Of a stretch of DNA of 64,000 nt, positions 27,822 through 36,291 are shown piece by piece. Every line of letters starts with the position of its first letter. Positions within the stretch are counted from its first letter, which is position 1. Under the pieces are notes generated by a model, which worked only from the letters and a program-made list of their open reading frames with translations, ran no database searches and was not told where the DNA came from. This DNA comes from Streptomyces antarcticus (GTDB lineage Bacteria; Actinomycetota; Actinomycetes; Streptomycetales; Streptomycetaceae): positions 186,001 through 250,000 of the forward strand of contig NZ_JAPNLM010000009.1 in assembly GCF_026627255.1 (NCBI RefSeq), in the 5' to 3' direction. Position numbers and translations under genes: made by a program.

Positions 27822-28844
27822 GTGAGCGACAAGAACGACGGTGCGAACCGCGATGCGACGAAACGATCGGCCCGGGAGCGACTCCAGGAGGAGCGCCAGC
27901 GGGAGAAGGCCCGGGACAAGCGCCGGCGGACCCTCGTCGTGTCGGCGGCGGTGGTCGGCGTGCTCGGCCTGGCCGCCGTCGTCGGCCTGATCGCGGCCAA
28001 TACCGGCAAGAGCGGCGGCGCCGACAAGGCGGGCCCGGTGATCGCCCCCTCGGGGGCCACCGGCAAGGACGCGCTCGCCATCCAGACGGGCAAGGGCGAG
28101 GCGAAGTCCACGCTCACGGTGTGGGAGGACTTCCGCTGTCCCGCCTGCAAGGGCTTCGAGGACCAGTACCGGGACACCGTCCACGACCTGGAGGCCAAGG
28201 GCCTGCTCAAGGTCGATTACCACATCGTCACTCTGATCGACGGCAACATGGGCGGCAGCGGCTCCCTGAAGTCGGCCAACGCGGCGGCCTGCGCGCAGGA
28301 CGCCGGCAAGTTCTCCGCGTACCACGACGTGCTCTTCCAGAACCAGCCGGATGAGGTCGACGACGCCTTCGGCAAGAACGCCAGGCTGCTGGAGCTGGCG
28401 GGCAAGGTGGACGGACTGGACACCCCGGCGTTCCGGGCCTGTGTCGAGGAGGGCACCCACAACAGCTGGGTGGGCAAGTCGCAGGAGGCCTTCCGGGAGG
28501 GCAAGTTCCGGGGCACGCCGACCGTGCTCCTCGACGGCAAGGACATCTTCGCCGACCAGGCGAACCCGCTGACCCCGCAGAAGCTCAAGGAGAAGGTGGA
28601 GGCCTCGGCGAAGGGGACGGGCAAGGCCTCGCCGTCGGCGGACGCGACGTCCGGTAGCGGTAGTGGCAGCGGTAGTGGCAGTGGCAGCGGGGCGGGCGCC
28701 GGTGCGAAGGCCTCGCCTTCGGCCACGGCCTCCGGCTCCGGCTCCGGCTCGAAGACGGCCTCGAAGGGCGGCGCGGACAGCCCGTCCGCCGGCTCGTCCA
28801 CCGGGTCCTCGAAGGGCCAGTCGAGCGGTACGTCCGGGGACTGA
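27822..28844 (+). CDS. DsbA-family thiol:disulfide protein with Ser/Gly tail
   Basis: A 340-residue protein: a basic cytoplasmic start (KRSARERLQEERQREKARDKRRR), one membrane helix (TLVVSAAVVGVLGLAAVVGLIAA), then a DsbA/thioredoxin_4 domain with CPAC at residues 106-109 (WEDFRCPACKGFED) and the cis-Pro loop FRGTPTVLLDG. The last ~75 residues are a Ser/Gly/Ala/Lys-rich disordered tail with SGSGSG runs, encoded by a short DNA repeat. It is exported and probably forms or reshuffles disulfides. It sits just before lgt. No clear ribosome site precedes the GTG. Confidence 0.85.
   Translation: MSDKNDGANRDATKRSARERLQEERQREKARDKRRRTLVVSAAVVGVLGLAAVVGLIAANTGKSGGADKAGPVIAPSGATGKDALAIQTGKGEAKSTLTVWEDFRCPACKGFEDQYRDTVHDLEAKGLLKVDYHIVTLIDGNMGGSGSLKSANAAACAQDAGKFSAYHDVLFQNQPDEVDDAFGKNARLLELAGKVDGLDTPAFRACVEEGTHNSWVGKSQEAFREGKFRGTPTVLLDGKDIFADQANPLTPQKLKEKVEASAKGTGKASPSADATSGSGSGSGSGSGSGAGAGAKASPSATASGSGSGSKTASKGGADSPSAGSSTGSSKGQSSGTSGD
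28651..28692 (+). repeat. 6-bp repeat coding for (Ser-Gly)n
   Basis: About seven imperfect copies of ggyagy within the tail of the DsbA-like gene. Gain or loss of units stays in frame and would change only the length of the Ser-Gly linker. Confidence 0.75.
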
Positions 28845-28931
28845 GCGACCGCCGGGCCGTGTGTGGATTTGGTTTCGGCTTGCCGGGTGGTTGCGGTCCG
28901 CACCACCCGGCAGGGTAGCGTCAGCTCTGCC

Positions 28932-30047
28932 ATGGACATTGCTTACATCCCCAGCCCGTCGACCGGCGTGATCCACCTCGGACCGATCCCGCTGCGCGGC
29001 TACGCGTTCTGCATCATCGTCGGCGTCTTCGTCGCCGTCTGGCTCGGCAACAAGCGGTGGGTCGCCAGGGGCGGCAAGCCGGGGACGGTCGCGGACATCG
29101 CCGTGTGGGCGGTGCCGTTCGGGCTGGTCGGCGGTCGCCTCTACCACGTGATCACCGACTACCAGCTGTACTTCGGCGAGGGCCGCAACTGGGTCGACGC
29201 CTTCAAGATCTGGGAGGGCGGCCTCGGTATCTGGGGTGCCATCGCGCTCGGCGCGGTGGGTGCCTGGATCGGCTGCCGGCTCCGCGGGATCCCGCTGCCG
29301 GCCTGGGCCGACGCCCTGGCCCCCGGCATCGCGCTGGCCCAGGCCTGCGGGCGCTGGGGCAACTGGTTCAACCAGGAGCTGTACGGCCGGGCCACCGACC
29401 TGCCGTGGGCGGTGGAGATCAGCGAGGGTACGAACCGCGTCGCCGGCACCTACCACCCGACCTTCCTGTACGAGTCGCTCTGGTGCGTCGGCGTCGCCGT
29501 GCTGGTGATCTGGGCCGACCGCCGCTTCACGCTCGGCCACGGGCGGGCGTTCGCGCTGTACGTCGCGGCGTACTGCGTGGGCCGCGGCTGGATCGAGTAC
29601 ATGCGGGTCGACGAGGCGCACCACATCCTGGGCCTGCGGCTGAACGTCTGGACCTCGATCGTGGTCTTCGTCCTGGCGGTGGTCTACCTGGTGCTGTCGG
29701 CCAGGCTGCGTCCGGGCCGTGAGGAGATCGTCGAGCCGGAGACCTCCGGCGGTGCGAAGGACAAGGGTAAGGGCAAGGGCGACGACAAGCCCGGGGACGA
29801 GGCCGGGGCCAAGGACGAAGCCGGGGCCGCTCCCGAGGCCGGGGACGGTGACGGTGCGCCCGGGGCGAAGCCGGCCGGCGCCGCCGAGGCCGCCGCCGCC
29901 GGGCCCAAGGCGTCCGTACTGACGAAGACCGAGCCCGCGGACACCACGCGGGCCGGGGCCGCCGCCGAACCGGAGGGCGCCGCAGCGGCGGACCCGCTGA
30001 AGGCGGAGCCGGCCGAGGGCGCGACCCCGGAGACCGGGAAGGCCTGA
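28932..30047 (+). CDS. lgt: Prolipoprotein diacylglyceryl transferase
   Basis: A polytopic membrane enzyme that attaches diacylglycerol to the lipobox Cys of prelipoproteins. The Lgt signature is ACGRWGNWFNQELYG (about residues 138-152), with the earlier PLRGYAFCIIVG and GGRLYHVITDY. The catalytic region up to about residue 260 is complete. The remaining ~110 residues are a Lys/Glu/Ala-rich cytoplasmic tail (KDKGKGKGDDKPGDEAGAKDE) typical of longer Streptomyces Lgt. The ATG gives MDIAYIPSPSTGVIHLGP. The DsbA-like gene just upstream is also an envelope-maturation protein. Confidence 0.96.
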   Translation: MDIAYIPSPSTGVIHLGPIPLRGYAFCIIVGVFVAVWLGNKRWVARGGKPGTVADIAVWAVPFGLVGGRLYHVITDYQLYFGEGRNWVDAFKIWEGGLGIWGAIALGAVGAWIGCRLRGIPLPAWADALAPGIALAQACGRWGNWFNQELYGRATDLPWAVEISEGTNRVAGTYHPTFLYESLWCVGVAVLVIWADRRFTLGHGRAFALYVAAYCVGRGWIEYMRVDEAHHILGLRLNVWTSIVVFVLAVVYLVLSARLRPGREEIVEPETSGGAKDKGKGKGDDKPGDEAGAKDEAGAAPEAGDGDGAPGAKPAGAAEAAAAGPKASVLTKTEPADTTRAGAAAEPEGAAAADPLKAEPAEGATPETGKA

Positions 30048-30062
30048 CCGGAACGTGCAGGG

Positions 30063-30093
30063 AAGGGGCGCCGCGCACCGCGTGGCGCCCCTT
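30063..30093 (+). terminator. Terminator after lgt
   Basis: A 10-bp stem (aaggggcgcc / ggcgcccctt) with an 11-base loop, 15 bases after the lgt stop. The gap from here to 30293 shows only a short duplicated cgaaccgggg. Confidence 0.65.
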
Positions 30094-30293
30094 CGGCGTT
30101 CCCCGCCGGGCGAACCGGGGCGAACCGGGGCGGGAACGCGCTGAGCGGCCTCCGGTCGCCGGACCGTACGGCGGGAGGACGGCCCTGCGGGGTGCCGGGC
30201 AGTGGCGGACCCTGACCGGCGGACCCGCCGCGCACGATGTCGGTGGCTTCCGGGATGATCGTTCCCGACAGCCGTCGTCATCAGGGGGAGATC

Positions 30294-31655
30294 ATGACCG
30301 AACAGTCCAGGACCGCCCGCAGAGCATTGCTGACCGGAGCCGTGGCCGGACTGGCGGGCGCGGCGGTGGTGTCCGGTACCCCGGCCGCCGCCGCCACGGC
30401 GGCCGGCGGAACGCCGGACTGGTTCGACGTGAAGGGGCACGGGGCGGTCGGCAACGGCTCCGCCGACGACACGGCCGCCGTCCAGCGCGCACTCGACGCG
30501 GCGGCCGCGGCAGGCGGCGGCACCGTCTACTTCCCCGTCGGCAAGTACCTGGTGAAGCCGACGGCGGGGAATCCGGCCCTGGCCGTCAAGGCCGACGGGA
30601 TCCGCCTCGTCGGCGCCGGAGCCAAAGCCTCCACCCTGATCAAGGGCGGCAACGGCATCCTGCTCAGGATGTCGGGCACCGGCCCGGCCTACTCCACCGG
30701 AGCCACCCACCGCCGCTACTGCTCCGTCGAGAACCTCGGGTTCAACGGCAACCGCAAGACCGGCCTGCTGCTGGAGCTCTACTACAACAACAACTCCTCC
30801 TTCCGCGACGTCTTCATGACCTCCAACAACGACATGTGTGTCGACGCCGTCGAGTTCTGGGACTCCCGCTTCTCCAACCTGGTCGTAGAGGAGTGCACCG
30901 GCACCACCGGCAGCACCACCCAGCCCAACATCTGGCTCCGCAACGCCTCCTCCGCCACCGAGGGAACCTGGGGCCACAGCAAGGACAACATCAACCAGAT
31001 CCACTTCACCGGCTGCCGCCTGGAAGCCTTCGGCACCGGTGCGCTGTGGATCGGCCAGGGCGCGGTCACCACCAACAACCCCAATGGCGTCTACCTCACG
31101 GACTGCAAGTTCGAGACCTCCCGGATGCAGGGCGGCCCGCACCTGAAGACCGACGCCGGCTGCAAGCACGTCTACGCGACCAACATCTACTGCTACGCCG
31201 GCGACTTCGCGCCGGGCACCCCCGCCACCGCACGCAACATCATCGGCTGGGCGGCGAGCTCCAGCGCGCTGGAGAACGTGGTCATAGCCAACCGGCACAG
31301 GGCCACCGTCAACGCGGGCGTCGCCCTCTACTCGGGCCCCGGCTCCACCGCCGTCCTGCGCAACGTCGTCGGGCTCTACGCCACCGCGCCCACCGGCACC
31401 CACATCTACTACGAGCGGTCGTCCACCGGCGACTTCCGGGTGGAGAACAGCTACGGCACGACCGGAGCGCAGGCGACCGGGACGGTACCGGTCAAGAACG
31501 CGCCGAACCCGCCCCTGCGCCTGGTCGCCGGCCCCGTCACCGACGCCGCCTTCACCCGCCCGCCGCTCGACGGCACCATGGCCGTGGACTCGGTGAACAA
31601 GCGGCTCTACGTCCGCGTCGGCGGCACGTGGCTCTGGTCGGCGCTCAACGCGTAG
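30294..31655 (+). CDS. Tat-exported beta-helix (pectate-lyase-superfamily) protein
   Basis: A 453-residue protein. The N-terminus TARRALLTGAVAGLAGAAVVSGTPAAAA is a twin-arginine-type signal peptide. The mature part begins DWFDVKGHGAVGNGSADDTAAVQRALDAAAAAGGGTVYFPVGKYLV, the start of GH28-like / pectate lyase 3 beta-helices, also found in phage tail spikes. A glycan-binding or lyase role outside the cell is likely, but the substrate is unknown. The ATG at 30294 has CAGGGGGAG upstream. The stop overlaps the convergent CitE-like gene by 11 bases. Confidence 0.8.
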   Translation: MTEQSRTARRALLTGAVAGLAGAAVVSGTPAAAATAAGGTPDWFDVKGHGAVGNGSADDTAAVQRALDAAAAAGGGTVYFPVGKYLVKPTAGNPALAVKADGIRLVGAGAKASTLIKGGNGILLRMSGTGPAYSTGATHRRYCSVENLGFNGNRKTGLLLELYYNNNSSFRDVFMTSNNDMCVDAVEFWDSRFSNLVVEECTGTTGSTTQPNIWLRNASSATEGTWGHSKDNINQIHFTGCRLEAFGTGALWIGQGAVTTNNPNGVYLTDCKFETSRMQGGPHLKTDAGCKHVYATNIYCYAGDFAPGTPATARNIIGWAASSSALENVVIANRHRATVNAGVALYSGPGSTAVLRNVVGLYATAPTGTHIYYERSSTGDFRVENSYGTTGAQATGTVPVKNAPNPPLRLVAGPVTDAAFTRPPLDGTMAVDSVNKRLYVRVGGTWLWSALNA

Positions 31656-32460
31656 CCGCCCGGCGGGACAGGGCCAGGGTGCGGCGGGCCGCGGCCACCA
31701 CCGCCGGGTCCACGAACCGGCCGTCGGGCAGGGCCAGCGCGCCCGGTGTGGCGCGCGCGGCGCCGAGGACCTGCTCGGCGGCGACGACCTCCTCGGGTGC
31801 GGGAACGTAGGCCCGCTCGATCACCGGCAGCTGGCGGGGATGGATCGCCGCCCGGCCGAGGAAGCCCAGGGACCGGCCACGGGCGCAGGAGGCGGCCAGC
31901 GCCTCCAGGTCCCGGATGTCGGGGAACACCGACTGGGCCGGGGGTGCGAGCCCCGCGGCCCGCGCCGCCACCACCACCCGGGAGCGGCACCAGTCCAGCC
32001 CCGGCTCCGCGCTGACGGCGAGGTCGGCCCGCAGGTCCGCCTCGCCCAGCGACAGGCCGCGCAGGGAGGGGTGGGCGCGCGCGATCTCGTACGCGCGCTC
32101 CACGCCCAGCGCCGACTCCAGCAGGGCGTGCAGGCCGACGCCGCCGGTGCGGTCTGCGGTGGCGGTGATCTGCTCCGGGGCGCTGATCTTGGGCAGCCGC
32201 AGACCGGCGAGGCCGTGCAGCCCCGCCAGGGCGGCGAGGTCGGCGCCGCCCCAGGGGGAGTCCAGGGAGTTGACGCGTACGTGGACGGCGAGCGGGGGCC
32301 GCTCGGCGAGCAGTTCGGCGGTGGCGGAGCGGGCGTACTCCTTGCGGGAGGCCGGTACGGCGTCCTCCAGGTCGACGATGACGGCGTCCGCCCCGCAGGC
32401 CAGGGCCTTGGCCACCACCGCCGGCCGGTCGCCCGGCGCGTAGAGCCAGGTGAGGATCAC
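31645..32460 (-). CDS. CitE/HpcH-type CoA-ester lyase or aldolase
   Basis: A 271-residue (beta/alpha)8 protein of the HpcH/HpaI-CitE superfamily. Seen are LYAPGDRPAVVAKALACGADAVIVDLEDAVP, VHVRVNSLDSPWGG, LRLPKISAPEQI, ALLESALGVERAYEIA, GLSLGEADLRADL (metal ligand region) and LGRAAIHPRQLPVIERAY. Relatives cleave citryl-, malyl- or citramalyl-CoA. The GTG overlaps the stop of the CaiB gene, so the two are coupled and may act in turn on one CoA ester. It is the last gene of the seven-gene operon. Confidence 0.88.
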   Translation of the reverse strand: MILTWLYAPGDRPAVVAKALACGADAVIVDLEDAVPASRKEYARSATAELLAERPPLAVHVRVNSLDSPWGGADLAALAGLHGLAGLRLPKISAPEQITATADRTGGVGLHALLESALGVERAYEIARAHPSLRGLSLGEADLRADLAVSAEPGLDWCRSRVVVAARAAGLAPPAQSVFPDIRDLEALAASCARGRSLGFLGRAAIHPRQLPVIERAYVPAPEEVVAAEQVLGAARATPGALALPDGRFVDPAVVAAARRTLALSRRAATR

Positions 32461-33668
32461 AGCGCTCCCTCCGTCCGCAGCACGCTGATCTCGGCCCCGG
32501 TCAGGCCCAGTTCGGCGAGGACCTCGTCGGTGTCCGCGCCGTGCGGGCGGCCGGCCCAGCGGATGCCGCCCGGGGTCTCGGAGAGCCGGAAGAGGACGTT
32601 CTGCATCCGGATGGGGCCGAGTTCGGGGTCCTCGACCTCGGTGACGGTGTCCAGGGCCGCGTACTGCGGGTCCTCCATCACGTCCCGTACGTCGTAGACC
32701 GGCGCGACCGCGGCCTGGGCGTCCTCGAAGGCGGCCAGGACCTCGTCCGCCTTGTGCCGGGCGATCCAGCCGCCGACGGCCTCGTCCAGTACGGGAGCGT
32801 GGGCGGCCCGGCCGGAACCGGTCGCGAACCATGGCTCGGCGATCAGCTCGGGCCTGCCGACGAGGCGCATCACGCGCTCGGCGACGGACTGGGCGGAGGT
32901 GGAGACCGCGAGCCAGCGGCCGTCGAGACTGCGGTAGGTGTTGCGGGGCGCGTTGTTCGTGGAACGGTTGCCGGTGCGGGGCTGTACGTAGCCGAGCTGG
33001 TCGTACCAGAGGGGGTGCGGGCCCAGCACGGTGAGGATCGGCTCGATGATGGCCAGGTCCACGACCTGCCCGGCTCCGGTGCGGTCGCGTCCGGCGAGCG
33101 CCGTCATCACGGCGTACGCGGTGGTCAGCGCGGCGATGGAGTCCGCCAGGCCGAACGGCGGCAGGGTCGGAGGCCCGTCCGGCTCCCCGGTGATCGCGGC
33201 GAAGCCGCTCATCGCCTCCGCGAGGGTGCCGAAGCCCGGGCGGTGGGCGTACGGCCCGTGCTGGCCGAAGGCCGTGACGCGGGCCAGGACCAGCCGCGGG
33301 TTGGCGGCCGACAGCTCGGCCCAGCCCAGGCCCCACTTCTCCAGGGTGCCGGGGCGGAAGTTCTCGACGATGACGTCCGCGGTGGCGGCCAGGCGCAGCA
33401 GGACGTCCCGGCCGCCGGGGGTCGACAGGTCGAGGGTCATGGTCCGCTTGTTGCGGCCCAGCAGCTTCCACCACAGGCCGACCCCGTCCTTGGCGGGGCC
33501 GTGGCCCCGGGAGGGGTCGGGCCGGCCGGGGTGCTCGACCTTGACGACCTCGGCGCCGAAGTCGCCGAGCAGCGTGGCGGCGAGGGGCCCGGCGAAGAGG
33601 GTGGCGAGGTCGAGGACGCGGAGCCCTCGCAGGGGACCGGTTCCCGGGTCGGGCTCGGGGGCGCTCAC
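32457..33668 (-). CDS. CaiB/BaiF-type (class III) CoA-transferase
   Basis: A 403-residue class III CoA-transferase. Family features are LRVLDLATLFAGPLAATLLGDFGAEVVKVEHPGRPDP, NKRTMTLDLSTPGGRDVLLRLAATADVIVENFRPGTLEKWGLG, and the likely catalytic Asp176 in PFGLADSIAALTTAYAVM. It moves CoA between carboxylic acids without free intermediates. GTG start overlapping the kinase stop (GTGA). Together with the CitE-like lyase it suggests degradation of a dicarboxylic or hydroxy acid. The acid is unknown. Confidence 0.88.
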   Translation of the reverse strand: MSAPEPDPGTGPLRGLRVLDLATLFAGPLAATLLGDFGAEVVKVEHPGRPDPSRGHGPAKDGVGLWWKLLGRNKRTMTLDLSTPGGRDVLLRLAATADVIVENFRPGTLEKWGLGWAELSAANPRLVLARVTAFGQHGPYAHRPGFGTLAEAMSGFAAITGEPDGPPTLPPFGLADSIAALTTAYAVMTALAGRDRTGAGQVVDLAIIEPILTVLGPHPLWYDQLGYVQPRTGNRSTNNAPRNTYRSLDGRWLAVSTSAQSVAERVMRLVGRPELIAEPWFATGSGRAAHAPVLDEAVGGWIARHKADEVLAAFEDAQAAVAPVYDVRDVMEDPQYAALDTVTEVEDPELGPIRMQNVLFRLSETPGGIRWAGRPHGADTDEVLAELGLTGAEISVLRTEGAL

Positions 33669-34714
33669 GAGGCGGCTCCGGCTTGGGACGCGGCTCCGGG
33701 GCCGGTCCCAGCCCCGGCTCCGGTCCCGGTTTTGGTCTCGGCTCCGGCTCCGGCTCCGGCTCTGGTCTCGGCCCCGGCCCCGGCTTCGGTTCCGGGGCCG
33801 GTTTTGGTCACGGTCTCGGTTCCGGACTCGGTGAAGGCGTCCGTTTCCGCGCGGGTGGGCATCGAGTCCTGGGCGCCGGGCCGCTGGACGGAGAGCGCGG
33901 CCGCCGCCGAGGCCCAGCGCAGCGCCATCGGCATCGGGCGGCCCTCGCCGAGGGCCACGGCGAGGGCGCCGACGAACGTGTCCCCGGCCGCTGTGGTGTC
34001 CACGGCCCGTACCGGGGGCGCGGGCACGGTCAGCGGTTCCCGGCCGCGCGCGGCGTACAGGGCCCCGGCCGCCCCCAGGGTGATGACCACCTCCGGCACC
34101 TCGTCCAGCAGCGCGGCCGCGGCCCGGTGCGGGTCGGTGAGCCCGGTGAGGGCGGCCGCTTCGTGCTCGTTGGGGACCAGGAGGTCGGTCGTGGCGAGGA
34201 GCCCGGCCGGCAGCGGCCGGGCCGGGGCCGGGGTCAGGACCGTGCGGACCCCGTGCGCGCGGGCGGCGAGGGCGCCGGCGAGGACGGCCTCCAGGGGCAG
34301 TTCGAGCTGGAGCAGCAGGGCGCCGGAGGCGGCGATGCGGCTGTCGTCACCCGCCTCCAGACCGGTGACGCGGGCGTTGGCGCCCGGGATGACGATGATG
34401 CTGTTGCCGCCCTCGTCGTCCACGGTGATGTGGGCGGTGCCGCTGGCCCCCTCGACCGTGCGCAGGGCGGCCGTCTCGACCCCGGCCGCGGCGAGCGCGG
34501 AGCGCAGTCGTACGCCGAACGCGTCGCTGCCCACCGCCCCGATCATCACCACCTGCCCGCCGAGGCGGGCCGCGGCGACGGCCTGGTTGGCGCCCTTGCC
34601 GCCGGGCACGGTGCGGAAGGCGGTGCCGGTGACGGTCTCCCCGAGGCGGGGGGCCTTGGGGACGTAGGCGACGAGGTCCATGTTCGTACTGCCGAGCACG
34701 GCGATGGCCGTCAT
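33665..34714 (-). CDS. rbsK: PfkB-family sugar kinase, ribokinase-like
   Basis: A 349-residue kinase. The start AIAVLGSTNMDLVAYVPKAPRLGETVTG and GGKGANQAVAAARLGG (residues 38-53) are ribokinase-type substrate motifs. The PfkB C-terminal signature DTTAAGDTFVGALAVALGEG holds catalytic Asp245. The last ~60 residues are a Thr/Glu/Gly/Ala low-complexity tail not needed for the fold. It is coupled by ATGA to the ADP-ribosylglycohydrolase gene upstream. Phosphorylation of ribose freed from ADP-ribose is a reasonable but untested role; other PfkB sugars or nucleosides remain possible. Confidence 0.85.
   Translation of the reverse strand: MTAIAVLGSTNMDLVAYVPKAPRLGETVTGTAFRTVPGGKGANQAVAAARLGGQVVMIGAVGSDAFGVRLRSALAAAGVETAALRTVEGASGTAHITVDDEGGNSIIVIPGANARVTGLEAGDDSRIAASGALLLQLELPLEAVLAGALAARAHGVRTVLTPAPARPLPAGLLATTDLLVPNEHEAAALTGLTDPHRAAAALLDEVPEVVITLGAAGALYAARGREPLTVPAPPVRAVDTTAAGDTFVGALAVALGEGRPMPMALRWASAAAALSVQRPGAQDSMPTRAETDAFTESGTETVTKTGPGTEAGAGAETRAGAGAGAETKTGTGAGAGTGPGAASQAGAAS
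33683..33835. repeat. Degenerate Gly/Thr/Ala-coding repeats in kinase tail
   Basis: Short overlapping repeats of the type ggctccggctccg and ccggttttggt code for the low-complexity kinase tail on the minus strand. They are imperfect and vary in unit length, which suggests growth by slippage. Confidence 0.6.
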
Positions 34715-36291
34715 GAGCGGGCTGCCTCCTGTGCGGTGAGGTGGGCGAGGGTGTCGAAGCCGGCACCGTCGAAGCCGGTAACGGTGGTGGACAGGCGGTT
34801 CTTCAACGGGGCGGTCCAGCGGTCCGGGAGGGCGTCCGGCGAGCCGGCGAGCAGCCCGGCGAGGGCGCCGGCCGTGGCCCCGTTGGAGTCGGTGTCCCAG
34901 CCTCCCGACACGGCGCGGCAGACGGAGCGGGTGAAGTCCCCGTCGGCGTGGGTGAGGGCGGCGGCGATCAGGGCGGTGTTGGGGACGGCGTGGACCCAGT
35001 GGTAGTGACCGTAGCGGGCGTGCAGGGCGTCCACGACGCGGTCGAAGTCGGCCTCGGCGGCGGCCGCGGCGATGGCGATGGCGAACCGCACGGCCTCGGC
35101 GAGGCGCGAGCGGGGCGGCACGACGGCCAGCCCGGCCCGCAGCGCGCCGTGGACGTCCGCGTCGCCGGTGGCGGCCTCGGCGGTGGCGGCGGCGACGAGG
35201 AGCGCGGCGTACACGCCGTTGCCGGTGTGGGTCAGGGCGGCGTCCCGGTACGCCGCGGCCGCGGCGGCGGCCGGGTCGCCAGGATGGGTCCAGCCGTGGA
35301 CGTCGGCGCGGATGAGCGCGCCGATCCACTCGCGGAACGGGTTGTGGTGGGTGGCGGTGGCGGGGGGCTCCAGCCCGAGGAGGAGGTTGCGGTAGGCGAC
35401 GCGCTCGGCGGTGAAGGTCCGTCCGGCGGGGAGTTCGCCGAGCCAGAGGCGGGCGACGTCGGCGGTGGTGAACCCCTTGCCGTGCCGCTGGAGCAGGAGC
35501 AGGCCGAGGAGGGGGTAGTTGAGGTCGTCGTCCTCGGGCATGCCGTCGATGTTCTCGGCGAGGGACGTCGGGGCGGAGCGGCGGTTCCAGGGGTGGGCGG
35601 CCAGGAGCTCCGGGGGGACGCCGCGGGCGGTGAACCAGTCGTTCAGCGGCCAGTTCCCGGCGGCGCGGGCCAGTGCCCGGATGCCGGCCAGCGGCAGCTT
35701 CTCGACGGGCTTGCCGAGCAGGCACCCGGCGGCCCGCCCCAGCCAGGCGGCTTCCAGCCGGGCCACGAGGCGGGGATCGGCGCCGGGGGCCGGGGCGCTG
35801 CCGTCGTGCGGGTCCGGTGTCGGTCCCGGGCGCGGGCCCGGGGCGGCGGGGTCCGGCCCGGCTCCGTGGTGGGGCCCCCGGACCGGGGCGCCGGACGGCC
35901 AGGTGGCGCGGATCGCCTCCCAGGACGCGGGCTCGTCGGCGGACAGGGGCGAGGGCAGCAGCGCGAGCTCGTCCAGCAGCCGGGCGGCGAGGGCGCGGAG
36001 CCCCGGGTCCGCCGGGCCGGGGGAGGCGCCGGCCCGCTCGGGCGCGGGATGCCCGCCGGCGGCCAGCCAGGCCCGGCGGGCGGGCCCGGGGTCCCGGCCG
36101 TCCTCGTCCGCCTGGCGGAGCTCGTGCCCGACGAGGTCCTCGGGCTGCGCCCAGGTGACCCGTACGGGTTGCCCGGCGGAATCCGCGGCCGGGTGCGGGC
36201 CGTCGGGTGCGGTCCGGTGGGGAGCCGGGGCCGGGCCGGGCGGTACGGGCGCCGGGGGCATAGGGGCCCGGGTGCGGTCGGGGACGGTCAT
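34711..36291 (-). CDS. ADP-ribosylglycohydrolase paralogue D, atypical N-terminal motifs
   Basis: A 526-residue protein. Residues 1-170 hold a Pro-rich stretch and a small conserved segment (VRVTWAQPEDLVGHELRQADEDGRD). The all-alpha ARH domain starts near 180. The usual GxxxGDAxG is AAWLGRAAGCLLGKPVEK (Gly-Asp changed to Gly-Cys) and the TDDT metal site is replaced by EDDD in MPEDDDLNY (253-256). The C-terminal site is kept: WDTDSNGATAGALAG (Asp466, Asp468). Metal binding may survive with altered substrate preference. It overlaps its neighbours by ATGA on both sides. Confidence 0.85.
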   Translation of the reverse strand: MTVPDRTRAPMPPAPVPPGPAPAPHRTAPDGPHPAADSAGQPVRVTWAQPEDLVGHELRQADEDGRDPGPARRAWLAAGGHPAPERAGASPGPADPGLRALAARLLDELALLPSPLSADEPASWEAIRATWPSGAPVRGPHHGAGPDPAAPGPRPGPTPDPHDGSAPAPGADPRLVARLEAAWLGRAAGCLLGKPVEKLPLAGIRALARAAGNWPLNDWFTARGVPPELLAAHPWNRRSAPTSLAENIDGMPEDDDLNYPLLGLLLLQRHGKGFTTADVARLWLGELPAGRTFTAERVAYRNLLLGLEPPATATHHNPFREWIGALIRADVHGWTHPGDPAAAAAAAYRDAALTHTGNGVYAALLVAAATAEAATGDADVHGALRAGLAVVPPRSRLAEAVRFAIAIAAAAAEADFDRVVDALHARYGHYHWVHAVPNTALIAAALTHADGDFTRSVCRAVSGGWDTDSNGATAGALAGLLAGSPDALPDRWTAPLKNRLSTTVTGFDGAGFDTLAHLTAQEAARS

